This document shows positions 7,060 to 15,783 of a DNA stretch of 54,320 nt, in pieces. The position numbers and the translations under genes were made by a program. How positions within the stretch are numbered: position 1 is the stretch's first letter; each line of letters starts with the position of its first letter. The DNA lies in contig JBBRBB010000028.1 of NCBI GenBank assembly GCA_038206235.1, forward strand, positions 1 through 54,320. The letters are read 5' to 3'. The stretch is from JBBRBB01 sp038206235. GTDB taxonomy: Bacteria > Bacteroidota > Bacteroidia > Chitinophagales > Chitinophagaceae. Under the pieces are notes generated by a model. The model was not told the origin of the DNA. It saw only the letters and a list, made by a program, of their open reading frames with translations, and made no database searches.

Positions 7060-9465
7060 ATGGCAGAGCCAATTATTCATATAATAGATGATGACAGCGA
7101 AGCAGACACATGCCGAAAATATGTATTGCCAAAACTGAAAGATGAAAGCAATTGGACTGATGAGCAAATCATGGAGCAGCGACCTTTCACCGCAGGAAAA
7201 ATTATTGTTATCGGTAGAATTGGTAGGAGAAAAAAAGCAAAGAAAGCTGATTATCTTCTTCGCTACACACAGAATTTTTTAATTGCAGTTGTTGAAGCTA
7301 AGCGACATTACAAAACAGCAGCCGAAGGGATGCAGCAAGCAAAAGACTATGCTCAAATCCTTGGACTGAAATTCGCTTATGCAACAAATGGAAAAGAAAT
7401 TTTGGAATTTAATTTCATTACCGGACTTGAAACCAACATTGAAAAATTCCCAACAGCAACAGAATTATGGAACAGATTAAATTCCATTGAACCTCTTAAA
7501 ACAGAAATTCAGGAAATATTTTTAAAGCCATTTGTTGCAACACCGGGAAAGGAAACCCGCTACTACCAGCAAATCGCAATTAATAAAGCAATCAAAGCAA
7601 TTCTTGAAGGCAAACGCAGAGCATTACTAACTCTTGCAACAGGCACAGGAAAAACAACAGTTGCATTTCAAATTATTTATAAACTTTGGAACAACCGTTG
7701 GAACACAAAAGGAGAACATCGCAGACCAAAAATATTATTCCTTGCAGACAGAAGCATTTTAGTTAGCGACCCACATGCAAAAGATTTTGCTTTGTTTGGT
7801 GATGCAAGATGTTTAGTTCCTGACGAAGGTTTGCCAAGCAGCAGGGAAATTTATTTTTCTACTTATCAGTCTTTGGCAGAGGACAGCAACAGAGTTGGTG
7901 CATTCCGAAGTTTGCCAACAGATTTTTTTGACTTGATTGTAATTGACGAGTGCCATCGTGGAAGCGCAACAGACGATAGTAATTGGAGAGTTATTTTAGA
8001 TTACTTCAATCAATCTGTACAACTTGGTTTAACTGCAACTCCATTGCGGGATGATAATAAAGATACTTACGCTTATTTTGGTAATCCACTTTATACATAT
8101 AGTTTGCGACAGGGAATTGAAGATGGATTTTTAGCTCCATACATTGTGCATCGTGTAGTTCCCGAACCCGATGCAACAGGCTTCAGACCGCAGGAAGGGC
8201 AGTTGGATGCAAACGGAGAATTAATTCCTGACGAAATTTATTTAACTCCCGATTTTGAAAATACGCTTTCTCATTTGCCGAGAACAAAAGCAGTTGTAAA
8301 ACATCTCAACGATTTCTTAGTGAAGAACGGAAGGTTTGACAAGACGATTGTGTTTTGTGTAAACCAGGAACATGCAGACCATTTCCGCAGAGAGCTGAGC
8401 AACTTAAACACCGACCTGGTAATTCAGTATCCCGATTATGTTGTAAGAATTGTTTCTGATGAAAAAGAAATTGGCAAAGGACACCTGGGCAAGTTTATGG
8501 ACATTGACGAACCTATCCCTGTTATCGTAACCACTTCACGGCTGTTAAGCACAGGTGTAGATGTGCAGACCTGCAAGAACATTGTTTTGTTTCGTTTGGT
8601 AAATTCAATGACAGAGTTTAAACAAATCATCGGCAGGGGAACAAGAGTAAGAGACGACAAACAAAAATTATTTTTTACAATTCTTGATTATACAGGAAGT
8701 GCAACAAGAAATTTTGCCGACCCGGATTTTGATGGCGAACCACCATTGATTACCGAAGAAGAAATTGATAACAACGGCGAAACTATTCCCGGCACTTATG
8801 AAGAATTTCCGGAACCACCTGCTTATGATGATCCCGATAACTATCGGGATGAAGATTTTCAATTACATGATGATGGAGGCGAGAACTACAGAAGAAAATA
8901 TTATGTAACAGAAGGTGAAACGGGAATTGCAGTTGAAACAATTCAAATCATTGACCCTGTTAGCGGCAGATTAATTACTGTTCAGCTTTCGCAATATGCC
9001 AAGGAAAAAATTAAAACAATGTTTCCAAGTGCAACTGATTTCAAAAGCCATTGGAATAATTTGGAAGAAAGGAAACAAATCTTTGAGCAATTAGAGAACA
9101 ACGGAATTTCAATTGAGCAACTTATGGAAATTACAAAACAAAAAGAAGTTGACCCGTTTGATTTACTTTGTTTTGTAGCCTACGACTTGAAACCAAAAAC
9201 ACGAAAACAAAGAGCTGAACTTCTGAAAAAAAATAAAACAGATTTTTTTTCACAATACAGCCAAAAAGCGCAGCAGGTTTTGCAAATGATTTTAGAAAAG
9301 TATGTTGACTTCGGATTAAACCAAATAAGACCCGATATTATTTCAGTTGAACCAATTGCACAACAAGGAAACACTATTGAAATTGTAAATGAGTTTGGAG
9401 GGATAGACAAATACAAACATGCTATTGCACAACTGCAAACTTTGCTTTACGCAGAAGCAGCATAA
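7060..9465 (+). CDS. hsdR: Type I restriction enzyme, R (motor/nuclease) subunit
   Basis: HsdR couples ATP-driven DNA translocation to cleavage in complex with HsdM and HsdS. The nuclease domain shows D64 and E79-A-K81 (PD-ExK type). The helicase motor has Walker A ATGTGKTT near residue 193, the DECHRG box near 296, GLTATPLRDD, and later the GRGTRVRDD motif VI. The C-terminal third fits the EcoEI-type R domain. At 801 residues it is close to the usual length for this subtype. It opens an island followed by fic, GxxExxY, hsdM and hsdS in the same direction. A small palindrome lies in-frame at about residues 591-597, in a low-conservation acidic stretch. Confidence 0.95.
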   Translation: MAEPIIHIIDDDSEADTCRKYVLPKLKDESNWTDEQIMEQRPFTAGKIIVIGRIGRRKKAKKADYLLRYTQNFLIAVVEAKRHYKTAAEGMQQAKDYAQILGLKFAYATNGKEILEFNFITGLETNIEKFPTATELWNRLNSIEPLKTEIQEIFLKPFVATPGKETRYYQQIAINKAIKAILEGKRRALLTLATGTGKTTVAFQIIYKLWNNRWNTKGEHRRPKILFLADRSILVSDPHAKDFALFGDARCLVPDEGLPSSREIYFSTYQSLAEDSNRVGAFRSLPTDFFDLIVIDECHRGSATDDSNWRVILDYFNQSVQLGLTATPLRDDNKDTYAYFGNPLYTYSLRQGIEDGFLAPYIVHRVVPEPDATGFRPQEGQLDANGELIPDEIYLTPDFENTLSHLPRTKAVVKHLNDFLVKNGRFDKTIVFCVNQEHADHFRRELSNLNTDLVIQYPDYVVRIVSDEKEIGKGHLGKFMDIDEPIPVIVTTSRLLSTGVDVQTCKNIVLFRLVNSMTEFKQIIGRGTRVRDDKQKLFFTILDYTGSATRNFADPDFDGEPPLITEEEIDNNGETIPGTYEEFPEPPAYDDPDNYRDEDFQLHDDGGENYRRKYYVTEGETGIAVETIQIIDPVSGRLITVQLSQYAKEKIKTMFPSATDFKSHWNNLEERKQIFEQLENNGISIEQLMEITKQKEVDPFDLLCFVAYDLKPKTRKQRAELLKKNKTDFFSQYSQKAQQVLQMILEKYVDFGLNQIRPDIISVEPIAQQGNTIEIVNEFGGIDKYKHAIAQLQTLLYAEAA
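8831..8850. repeat. Palindromic repeat inside hsdR
   Basis: The 20-bp sequence atcccgataactatcgggat has 8-bp perfect arms around a four-base centre. It encodes part of the acidic PDNYRDED stretch without breaking the frame. It is related in sequence to the palindrome inside fic, so both look like copies of a small dispersed palindrome family. Confidence 0.75.
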
Positions 9466-9476
9466 AAAATAAAGCA

Positions 9477-10253
9477 ATGAACTTAAAAATATTGAAGTCA
9501 GATTATTTTACAGAGTATAAAAAGCAACTGCAAATTGATATAGAGAAGGCGCTTGCTCTTTTAAAAAACAAACCGCAAAGTGTTGACGATTTTAAATTTT
9601 ACATTGCAAACTCTGCTGTCCATTCATCAAATATTGAAGGCAACACAGTAAATTTTGACACTTATTTAAAAGCAAGCGAACACAATCTTCATCTTAAAAC
9701 AAAAGAGATAAAAGAGATTGAAGAATTGATTGCTGCATATCAGTTTGCCAGGGAAAATGATTTGTCGCTTGATAATATTTTGAAAGCACATGAACTAATC
9801 ACACAATCCATTCTCGTAAAAAAAGAACGGGGTAAAATCCGTAAAGTAAGAGTGGGGGTGAGAAGCGAAGGACGATTGATTTTTTTGGCTATTGAACCCG
9901 AACTTATAAAGCCCGAATTGGAAAAATTGTTTGATGATATTTCTCTTTTGATGAAAAGCAAATTGACAGCCGAAGAAATATTTTATTACGCTGCATACAT
10001 TCATTTGGTGTTTGTAAACATTCACCCTTTTGTGGATGGAAACGGAAGAGCAACCCGGTTACTTGAAAAATGGTTTTTATCCCGATGCTTCGGGATTGGC
10101 GAAAATGCCTGGTGCATTACATCCGAAAAAAATTATTGGGATAACAGAGCCGTCTATTATAAAAATTTGCAATTAGGTGTAAACTACTATGAAGTGAAGT
10201 ATGAAAAGAGCATTCCGTTTTTACTGATGCTGCCAAATGCTTTGAAAATATAA
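9477..10253 (+). CDS. Fic-domain protein (putative AMP transferase) in RM locus
   Basis: Fic enzymes usually transfer AMP, or another phosphate-containing group, to target proteins. The core motif HPFVDGNGR starts near H183, with the catalytic His, the metal-binding acidic residue and the nucleotide-anchoring GNGR. An N-terminal helix contains S50-SNI-E54-G55, matching the inhibitory [S/T]xxxE[G/N] motif, so the protein is probably a self-inhibited class II Fic. It lies 11 bp after hsdR and ahead of hsdM, so it is co-transcribed with the restriction genes. Fic proteins are often found beside type I systems, but their role there is unclear. A palindrome at 10079-10096 lies in its C-terminal part. 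Confidence 0.92.
   Translation: MNLKILKSDYFTEYKKQLQIDIEKALALLKNKPQSVDDFKFYIANSAVHSSNIEGNTVNFDTYLKASEHNLHLKTKEIKEIEELIAAYQFARENDLSLDNILKAHELITQSILVKKERGKIRKVRVGVRSEGRLIFLAIEPELIKPELEKLFDDISLLMKSKLTAEEIFYYAAYIHLVFVNIHPFVDGNGRATRLLEKWFLSRCFGIGENAWCITSEKNYWDNRAVYYKNLQLGVNYYEVKYEKSIPFLLMLPNALKI
10079..10096. repeat. Palindromic repeat inside fic
   Basis: The sequence atcccgatgcttcgggat has 7-bp perfect arms around TGCT. It encodes SRCFG just after the Fic catalytic helix and keeps the frame. It is similar to the hsdR palindrome. Confidence 0.7.
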
Positions 10254-10328
10254 ACCATAATTAAAAAGATTAAATGATTTCTTGATTATGCTGTACAAGA
10301 TGTAACACATAAAGTTATCGGTTGTGCA

Positions 10329-10679
10329 ATGGAAGTGCATAAGCGTTTGGGTAATGGATTTCCCGAAGTAGCTTCCCAAAGAGCATTGGCTATTGAAATG
10401 AAATTGGCAGGGCTAAATTTTTTGAAAGAAATGGAAATGCCTATTTATTACAGAGATGAATTGGTAGGTAAAAGAAGAGTGGATTTTTTTGTGAAGGAAA
10501 AAATAATGGTTGAATTGAAAGCAATAAAATTATTGGAAGATGGAAATATTTCGCAAGTATTAAACCATTTAGAAGCATACAAAATGGAAATTGGTTTGCT
10601 CATTAATTTCGGAGCAAAAAGTTTAGAATACAAAAGAGTGCACAACAACAAAATAATCAATGACGAAAACAAAAAATAA
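10329..10679 (+). CDS. GxxExxY-family protein, possibly 5' truncated
   Basis: The family is short (about 125 residues), of unknown biochemical role, with a PD-ExK-like pattern, here visible as RRVDFFV...MVELKA. The start of the normal domain is missing from the chosen ATG: the same frame upstream reads DYAVQDVTHKVIGCA, a typical family beginning, but a TGA precedes it and no usual start codon is present. The N-terminus has therefore been lost or frameshifted. The signature after GNG reads GFPEVAS, so the Tyr of GxxExxY is replaced by Ser. It overlaps the hsdM start by 20 bp. It may be a decaying gene. Confidence 0.75.
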   Translation: MEVHKRLGNGFPEVASQRALAIEMKLAGLNFLKEMEMPIYYRDELVGKRRVDFFVKEKIMVELKAIKLLEDGNISQVLNHLEAYKMEIGLLINFGAKSLEYKRVHNNKIINDENKK

Positions 10680-12330
10680 TCAAATTAATCCTTCAATCCT
10701 TCAATCAGGGTCAATCAAGGTCGGCAATCCTTCAATCAAGAAAATCAATGTAATAAAGGTTGAGACACCGGCACAAAGCTTATCAGGTATCATTAAAAGC
10801 TGCCGGAATATAATGCGGAAAGACAAAGGCATGAATGGTGATGCAGACCGTTTGCCTATGCTCACATGGATTATGTTTCTGAAATTCTTAGATGATAATG
10901 AGAACTTACAGGAAACACAGGCAGCACTGAAAAATAAAAAATACAAACCTGCAATTGATGAGCCTTATCGTTGGAGGGATTGGGCAAAAGATAAAAACCT
11001 TACAGGCGATGATTTAATTGCTTTCATTAACAATGAAAATGTAAAATTGGCTGACGGAATTGAACGTACAGGGTTGCTTTATTATTTGCGTGGTTTGCAA
11101 AGCGAAACAGGAACAGAACGTAAAGATGTAATTGCAACTGTTTTTAAAGGCGTTACAAACAGAATGATTAACGGTTATTTGTTGCGTGATGTAATAAACA
11201 AGATTGATGAAATACATTTTACAAACAACGAAGAAGTAAATACGCTATCCCATTTGTATGAAAGTATTTTAAAAGAAATGAGAGATGCAAGTGGTGATGC
11301 AGGAGAATTTTACACACCACGTCCGGTTGTGAAATTTATGATGGAAATGCTTGACCCGAAAATTGGCGAAACAGTTCTTGACCCCGCAGCGGGCACAGGA
11401 GGATTTTTAGTTGCAGCGTTTGAACATTTAAAAAAGCAGGCGAAAACAATAGAGCAGCAGGAAATTATACAAAATAATTCTATCATTGGTGGCGAAGCAA
11501 AACCATTGCCCTACCTGCTTTGCCAAATGAATTTGTTGTTGCATGGTTTGAATTATCCCAACATTGACAGCGGAAATAGTTTGCGTACACCGCTCCGTGA
11601 TATTGGCGACAAAGAGAGGGTTGATATTATTCTTACCAATCCGCCATTTGGCGGCGAAGAAGAAAGAGGCATCTTAAATAATTTTCCTGATGATAAAAAA
11701 ACATCAGAAACCGCTTTACTTTTTCTGCAGCTTATCATGCGAAAACTGAAACGCAGAAAGCCGGATGCAAGGGGCGGCAGAGCTGCTATAGTTGTGCCGC
11801 ACGGAACGTTGTTTGCGCCGGGCATTGCAGCAAGAGTAAAGAAACAATTGGTTGATGAATTTAAGCTGCATACTGTGGTTCGTTTAGGCGAAGGCATCTT
11901 TGCACCTTACACTGATATACCATGTAACTTATTGTTTTTTGAGCATGGCGAACCTACAAAAGAAATTTGGTATTACGAATTGCTGCCGCCAACCGAAAGA
12001 AAAAAATATAGCAAGACAAGACCGATACAGAATGAAGAGTTTGCCGAAATAAAAGAATGGTGGAACAAGAGAAAGGAAAATGACAATGCCTGGAAAGTAA
12101 AACTAAAAGATGTTTTGCAGACAAATGATGAAGGCAAATTGCTGAATGTAAATTTGGATTTGAAAAACCCAAATCGTAAAGGTGAGTTTGAATATCGTGA
12201 ACCAACTGAGTTGATTAATTCAATAATGGAAAAAGAAAAAAGAGTAATGCAATTGATGAAAGAAATTGAAAGCACAATTCAAACAACAGTTAGTAATGAA
12301 GCATGGTTGGGAGAAAATAAAATTAGGTGA
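10660..12330 (+). CDS. hsdM: Type I restriction-modification DNA methylase, M subunit
   Basis: HsdM methylates adenine N6 at the site chosen by HsdS. Residues from about 38 (SGIIKSCRNIMRKDKGMNGD) form the helical HsdM N-terminal domain. The methylase core has motif I DPAAGTGG near 241 and motif IV NPPFGG near 327. Length is 556 residues. The first 37 residues are unusual: residues 7-37 come from a short tandem repeat (PSILQS, NPSIKK), and the start overlaps the upstream gene by 20 bp. No better start exists before the conserved domain. The 3' end overlaps hsdS. Together with hsdR and hsdS it makes a complete system. Confidence 0.95.
   Translation: MTKTKNNQINPSILQSGSIKVGNPSIKKINVIKVETPAQSLSGIIKSCRNIMRKDKGMNGDADRLPMLTWIMFLKFLDDNENLQETQAALKNKKYKPAIDEPYRWRDWAKDKNLTGDDLIAFINNENVKLADGIERTGLLYYLRGLQSETGTERKDVIATVFKGVTNRMINGYLLRDVINKIDEIHFTNNEEVNTLSHLYESILKEMRDASGDAGEFYTPRPVVKFMMEMLDPKIGETVLDPAAGTGGFLVAAFEHLKKQAKTIEQQEIIQNNSIIGGEAKPLPYLLCQMNLLLHGLNYPNIDSGNSLRTPLRDIGDKERVDIILTNPPFGGEEERGILNNFPDDKKTSETALLFLQLIMRKLKRRKPDARGGRAAIVVPHGTLFAPGIAARVKKQLVDEFKLHTVVRLGEGIFAPYTDIPCNLLFFEHGEPTKEIWYYELLPPTERKKYSKTRPIQNEEFAEIKEWWNKRKENDNAWKVKLKDVLQTNDEGKLLNVNLDLKNPNRKGEFEYREPTELINSIMEKEKRVMQLMKEIESTIQTTVSNEAWLGENKIR
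10682..10738. repeat. Short tandem repeat encoding the hsdM N-terminal leader
   Basis: The strings aatccttcaatccttcaatca, gggtcaatcaaggtcgg and caatccttcaatcaag form an imperfect tandem array of a CAATCCTT-like unit. Similar arrays occur between genes in Bacteroidota, but here the array is translated as the N-terminus of HsdM. Confidence 0.7.
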
Positions 12331-13441
12331 GGTAATTAATTACCGCAGTGAATTCATTAATATTGATGACTTTCAGCGATACAAACTTTGCCGTGTTCAA
12401 ACTAAAGCGTTAGGTGTTGTTTTGAGAGAAGAAAAAGAAGGATTGGAAATTAAAACGAAAGAGCAACAGATTTGTAAAAGTGGCGATTTAATTTTTGCCG
12501 AAATGGATGCAAGATTTGGAGGTTATGGAATTGTGCCAGCAGAATTAGAAGGAGCAGTTGTGAGTAGTCATTATTTTCTTTATGAAATAAACGAAGAAGC
12601 TATTGAAAAAAAATATTTAGAATACTGCTTGCAACAGCCTTGGTTTCTTTCACAAGTTGAAGCAAAGGGTTCAACGAACTATGCAGCTATAAGACCTTAC
12701 CACGTTTTAGGTTATGAAATTCCTCTTGCGCTTATAACAGAACAACAACGCATTGTTTCAAAAATTGAAAGTGTAAAAACCAAACTTGAACTGATAAAAA
12801 AATTAAGAGCAGAGCAAAGTAAAGACATCAATAATTTACTTTTCAGCAAATACACTGAACTGATTGAAGATGCAGAATGGTTGCCAATGAAAGAGGTTGC
12901 ACCGATAATTAGGAGAGAAGTAAAACTAAACGAAGAAGAATTGTATCCCGAATTAGGGATAAGGTGTTTTGGCAAAGGCACATTTCATAAACCTGCATTA
13001 ACAGGTTTGGAAGTTGCAACGAAAGAAATATTTCAAATCAAAAAAGGCGATTTGGTTTTTAGTAATGTGTTTGCTTGGGAAGGTGGAATTGCAGTTGCAA
13101 CCGAAGAAGATAATGACCGTTACGGTTCACACCGTTTTATTTCTTGTGTAGCAGATAAAGAAAAAGCAATGACAGAATTTTTATGTTTTCATTTTCTTTC
13201 TCCAAAAGGTTTGGAAGATATTAATGCCTGCAGTCCGGGCGGGGCAGGCAGAAACAAAACTTTAGGTTTGGATAAACTAATGAGAATAAAGATTCCGGTT
13301 CCTGATGTTATCGAGCAAGAAGAATTTGTAGAATTGTTACACAAAGTAAACGTTATCAAAAATCATCAAAGCCAAACAGAAAAAGAATTAAAAGAATTAC
13401 TGCCTTCACTTTTGGATAAGGTGTTTAGGGGGGAATTGTAA
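12296..13441 (+). CDS. hsdS: Type I restriction system specificity subunit
   Basis: HsdS sets DNA sequence recognition. Two target-recognition domains are visible: the first at about residues 1-150, followed by a conserved helical spacer (ITEQQRIVSKIESVKTKLELIKKLRAE), the second at about 190-330, containing the conserved SPGGAGRNKTL segment, followed by a second spacer ending in KELLPSLLDKVFRGEL. I choose the ATG at 12296 (MKHGWEKIKLGEV), which fits the family start; a TTG 30 bp upstream would add ten weak residues. It overlaps hsdM by 35 bp in another frame. The recognition sequence cannot be read from the protein. Confidence 0.93.
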   Translation: MKHGWEKIKLGEVINYRSEFINIDDFQRYKLCRVQTKALGVVLREEKEGLEIKTKEQQICKSGDLIFAEMDARFGGYGIVPAELEGAVVSSHYFLYEINEEAIEKKYLEYCLQQPWFLSQVEAKGSTNYAAIRPYHVLGYEIPLALITEQQRIVSKIESVKTKLELIKKLRAEQSKDINNLLFSKYTELIEDAEWLPMKEVAPIIRREVKLNEEELYPELGIRCFGKGTFHKPALTGLEVATKEIFQIKKGDLVFSNVFAWEGGIAVATEEDNDRYGSHRFISCVADKEKAMTEFLCFHFLSPKGLEDINACSPGGAGRNKTLGLDKLMRIKIPVPDVIEQEEFVELLHKVNVIKNHQSQTEKELKELLPSLLDKVFRGEL

Positions 13442-13484
13442 ACACGATTACTTTGTAATTATGACAATAAATCTTAAATGAATT

Positions 13485-13931
13485 ATGGAGCATTTAGAGC
13501 ATCCTGATAATAAAGTTTGGGAAGATAGAAAAGAATGGTTTGAAAACGAGTTGGAATCAGCTCAACATCCATTAGCAAGCTATCTGGTAAGCGACCACGC
13601 CACAGCGCTTCTTGTAGATTTACAGTGCTGTTTTTGTTCAGGAGCGTGGATAGCTATAATTATTCTCTCCATTTCAATAATAGACGCACAATTAAGAGAA
13701 ACTGAAGCTTGTGATAATAAAATTGGAACTGCAGAATTATTGAGTAAATATTTTTCCGGGAGCAATATCGATTGGTTACGTAAACTCCGAAATAGGTATG
13801 TCCATTTAAATATTGAAAGCCCCCTTTTAATTATGGATGACCAATATTACAAGAGAAACAAAATGGAAGAAGATGCAAGGAAGGCAGTTAAAATGGTTTT
13901 ACATTCTTTCTTTCAAAGTCCTGGGACATAA
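13485..13931 (+). CDS. HEPN-like hypothetical protein
   Basis: The protein has 148 residues. The C-terminal half is helical and includes WLRKLRNRYVHLN, which fits the Rx4-6H motif that marks HEPN ribonucleases and related domains. The preceding hydrophobic helix (residues about 50-70) is probably core rather than membrane-spanning, as it is broken by polar residues. HEPN proteins are frequent in toxin-antitoxin and abortive-infection loci, and this one lies between hsdS and a DUF488 gene, but no obvious minimal nucleotidyltransferase partner is next to it. It might instead be a non-enzymatic DUF4145-like HEPN protein. Family call by motif only. Confidence 0.65.
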   Translation: MEHLEHPDNKVWEDRKEWFENELESAQHPLASYLVSDHATALLVDLQCCFCSGAWIAIIILSISIIDAQLRETEACDNKIGTAELLSKYFSGSNIDWLRKLRNRYVHLNIESPLLIMDDQYYKRNKMEEDARKAVKMVLHSFFQSPGT

Positions 13932-14033
13932 CTCTCAATTTTTAATTCTCAATAACTTATTTTAATTCTGAATAACTAATCTTTTATGAAGTAATTGTAA
14001 TGAAACGGTCGATAGAAACCATAGTTTTGCATT

Positions 14034-14918
14034 ATGTTTTACAGACGAAAAATAATATTGGCTTTGCTACAATTATTTGAAGACGAACTTGAAAAAATTC
14101 GTCTGCAAAAACTACTTTTTCTTTTTACTCAACTGCAAACAAAAGCTGAGTATGATTTTATTCCTTACAAATTTGGTTGCTACTCCTACTCTGCCAATGC
14201 TGATTTAACAACTATGGTAACAAGGCAACTTCTTGCTTCTGACAATATCAGCTATATCAAAAAAGATAAAACTGATTTCCTGAAACAACTGAAACCCGAT
14301 GACAAAAAGCTTTTACAGGAAGTAAAAACTAATTACGGAGCAATGGGTGCAAGAGCTTTAATGAAACACACTTATTTAAATTTTCCTTTTTACGCTACAC
14401 GAAGTGAAGCAGCTGGAGATATTCTGAGCAAAACAGAATTGCAAAAAGTAAATGATGCGAAACCCAAGAGTAGCGAGACCATTTTATTTACCATTGGCTA
14501 TGAAGGAATTTCTCTGGAAGAATATTTAGTTCGCTTACTCAAAAATGACGTAAAAGTTTTAGTGGATGTTCGCAATAATCCTTTGAGCATGAAATATGGT
14601 TTTAGTAAAAGCCAGTTAAAAAGATATTGCGAAAGTTTGGGCATACAATACATTCATTTTCCAGAAGTGGGCATACAGTCAGAACAAAGACAGGAATTGA
14701 ATAGACAAACCGATTACGATAAATTGTTTGCAGAATATCGTAAAAACAATTTGATTAAAACTAAGTCAACACAAACAAGTATTTTAAATTTACTCAAACA
14801 ATATAAACGTATTGCTTTAACCTGTTTTGAAGCCGATATTTGTCAATGCCACCGAAAACATTTAGCAGAAGCTATTGAAGCCTTGCCCGGCTTTGAGTAT
14901 GAAGTAAAACATATTTGA
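14034..14918 (+). CDS. Panacea-like N-terminus fused to a DUF488 domain
   Basis: The protein has 294 residues. Residues 1-125 have a pattern (IRLQKLLFLFTQL, then DFIPYKFGCYS and a helical repeat) resembling the Panacea/SocA-type antitoxin fold (DUF4065). Residues about 150-290 are a clear DUF488 domain: TIGYEGISLEEYL, LVDVRNNPLS, GFSKSQL, GIQYIHFPEVG and the end motif LTCFEAD-C270-Q-C272-HR with C264. DUF488 has a conserved Cys/His/Arg site but no settled activity. The downstream gene starts two bases later. Located in a restriction island, the pair is a candidate defence or toxin-antitoxin module (inference). Confidence 0.8.
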   Translation: MFYRRKIILALLQLFEDELEKIRLQKLLFLFTQLQTKAEYDFIPYKFGCYSYSANADLTTMVTRQLLASDNISYIKKDKTDFLKQLKPDDKKLLQEVKTNYGAMGARALMKHTYLNFPFYATRSEAAGDILSKTELQKVNDAKPKSSETILFTIGYEGISLEEYLVRLLKNDVKVLVDVRNNPLSMKYGFSKSQLKRYCESLGIQYIHFPEVGIQSEQRQELNRQTDYDKLFAEYRKNNLIKTKSTQTSILNLLKQYKRIALTCFEADICQCHRKHLAEAIEALPGFEYEVKHI

Positions 14919-14919
14919 A

Positions 14920-15732
14920 ATGGCATTGACAAAAGTTTTAATTACTGTAAAAACATATCCGACACTTTCAACAAAGTATGATGAATTGGTATGCACGGCA
15001 GGCTTCCGTGATGACGGAACATGGATTAGAATTTATCCTGTGCCATTCCGGAAAAAATCATACAACGAGCAATACAAAAAATATGACTGGATAGAGGTTG
15101 ATTTGGTGAAGAATGAGAGCGACTTCAGACCAGAAAGTTACCGACCATATTCGCACGACAGCGAGATAAAAATCACAGGACATATTGATACTGACAAAAA
15201 TTGGGAAGAAAGAAAGCAGATTGCCTTGGGGAAAATTTATTATAACCTCAGTGAATTAATTGCAGAAGCAAAGGACAAAAATATTTGCACTTCACTTGCT
15301 GTTTTCAAACCGACAGAAATTTTAGAATTCACTGTAGAGCAAGTTGAACGTGAATGGGACAAAGACAAACTTGCAAAGCTTAATCAACTAAATCTTTTTG
15401 AAACTAACGCAGAAGGAAAATTTGAAGTGGTGCAAAAACTGCCTTACAAATTCTCTTATGTGTTTACAGATAATCAGGGAAAGAAAAGTCAATTGATGAT
15501 TGAAGATTGGGAAATTGGGCAGCTTTATTGGAACTGCCTTGCGAGACATGAAGGCAACGAAGAAAAAGCGATTGCAGATGTAAGAAAAAAATACTTTGAC
15601 GACTTTGCAAAAACAAAAGAACTTCATTTCTTTTTAGGAACAACACAAGTGCATCATTATGTTTCATTAAATCCCTTCATCATTATTGGAACTTTTCATC
15701 CAAAAAAAGAAATTCAAACAAAACTATTTTAA
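14920..15732 (+). CDS. Conserved hypothetical protein paired with DUF488
   Basis: The protein has 270 residues and is not assigned to a characterised family. It begins with a beta-rich segment (KVLITVKTYPTLSTKYDELVCTAGF) and a WIRIYPVPFRKK motif that appears conserved in my memory of similar proteins next to DUF488 genes. A C-terminal HFFLGTTQVHHY block could form a small hydrophobic core with His residues. Spacing of one base to the DUF488 stop implies translational coupling. No membrane or signal sequence is present. A nucleic-acid-related role is possible but unsupported by motifs. Confidence 0.75.
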   Translation: MALTKVLITVKTYPTLSTKYDELVCTAGFRDDGTWIRIYPVPFRKKSYNEQYKKYDWIEVDLVKNESDFRPESYRPYSHDSEIKITGHIDTDKNWEERKQIALGKIYYNLSELIAEAKDKNICTSLAVFKPTEILEFTVEQVEREWDKDKLAKLNQLNLFETNAEGKFEVVQKLPYKFSYVFTDNQGKKSQLMIEDWEIGQLYWNCLARHEGNEEKAIADVRKKYFDDFAKTKELHFFLGTTQVHHYVSLNPFIIIGTFHPKKEIQTKLF

Positions 15733-15783
15733 GCCCACCTACAGGTGTAAGCACATTTGAAAGGCACAAATTATCTTTAACAA

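Noticed and set aside
12266..12295. Upstream TTG as start of hsdS
   Set aside because: The ten extra residues are unlike the family and the ATG at 12296 gives the typical beginning.
13225..13250. Palindrome-like tgcctgc...gcaggca inside hsdS as another inserted repeat
   Set aside because: The encoded SPGGAGRNKTL is a conserved HsdS motif, so the DNA symmetry is probably chance.
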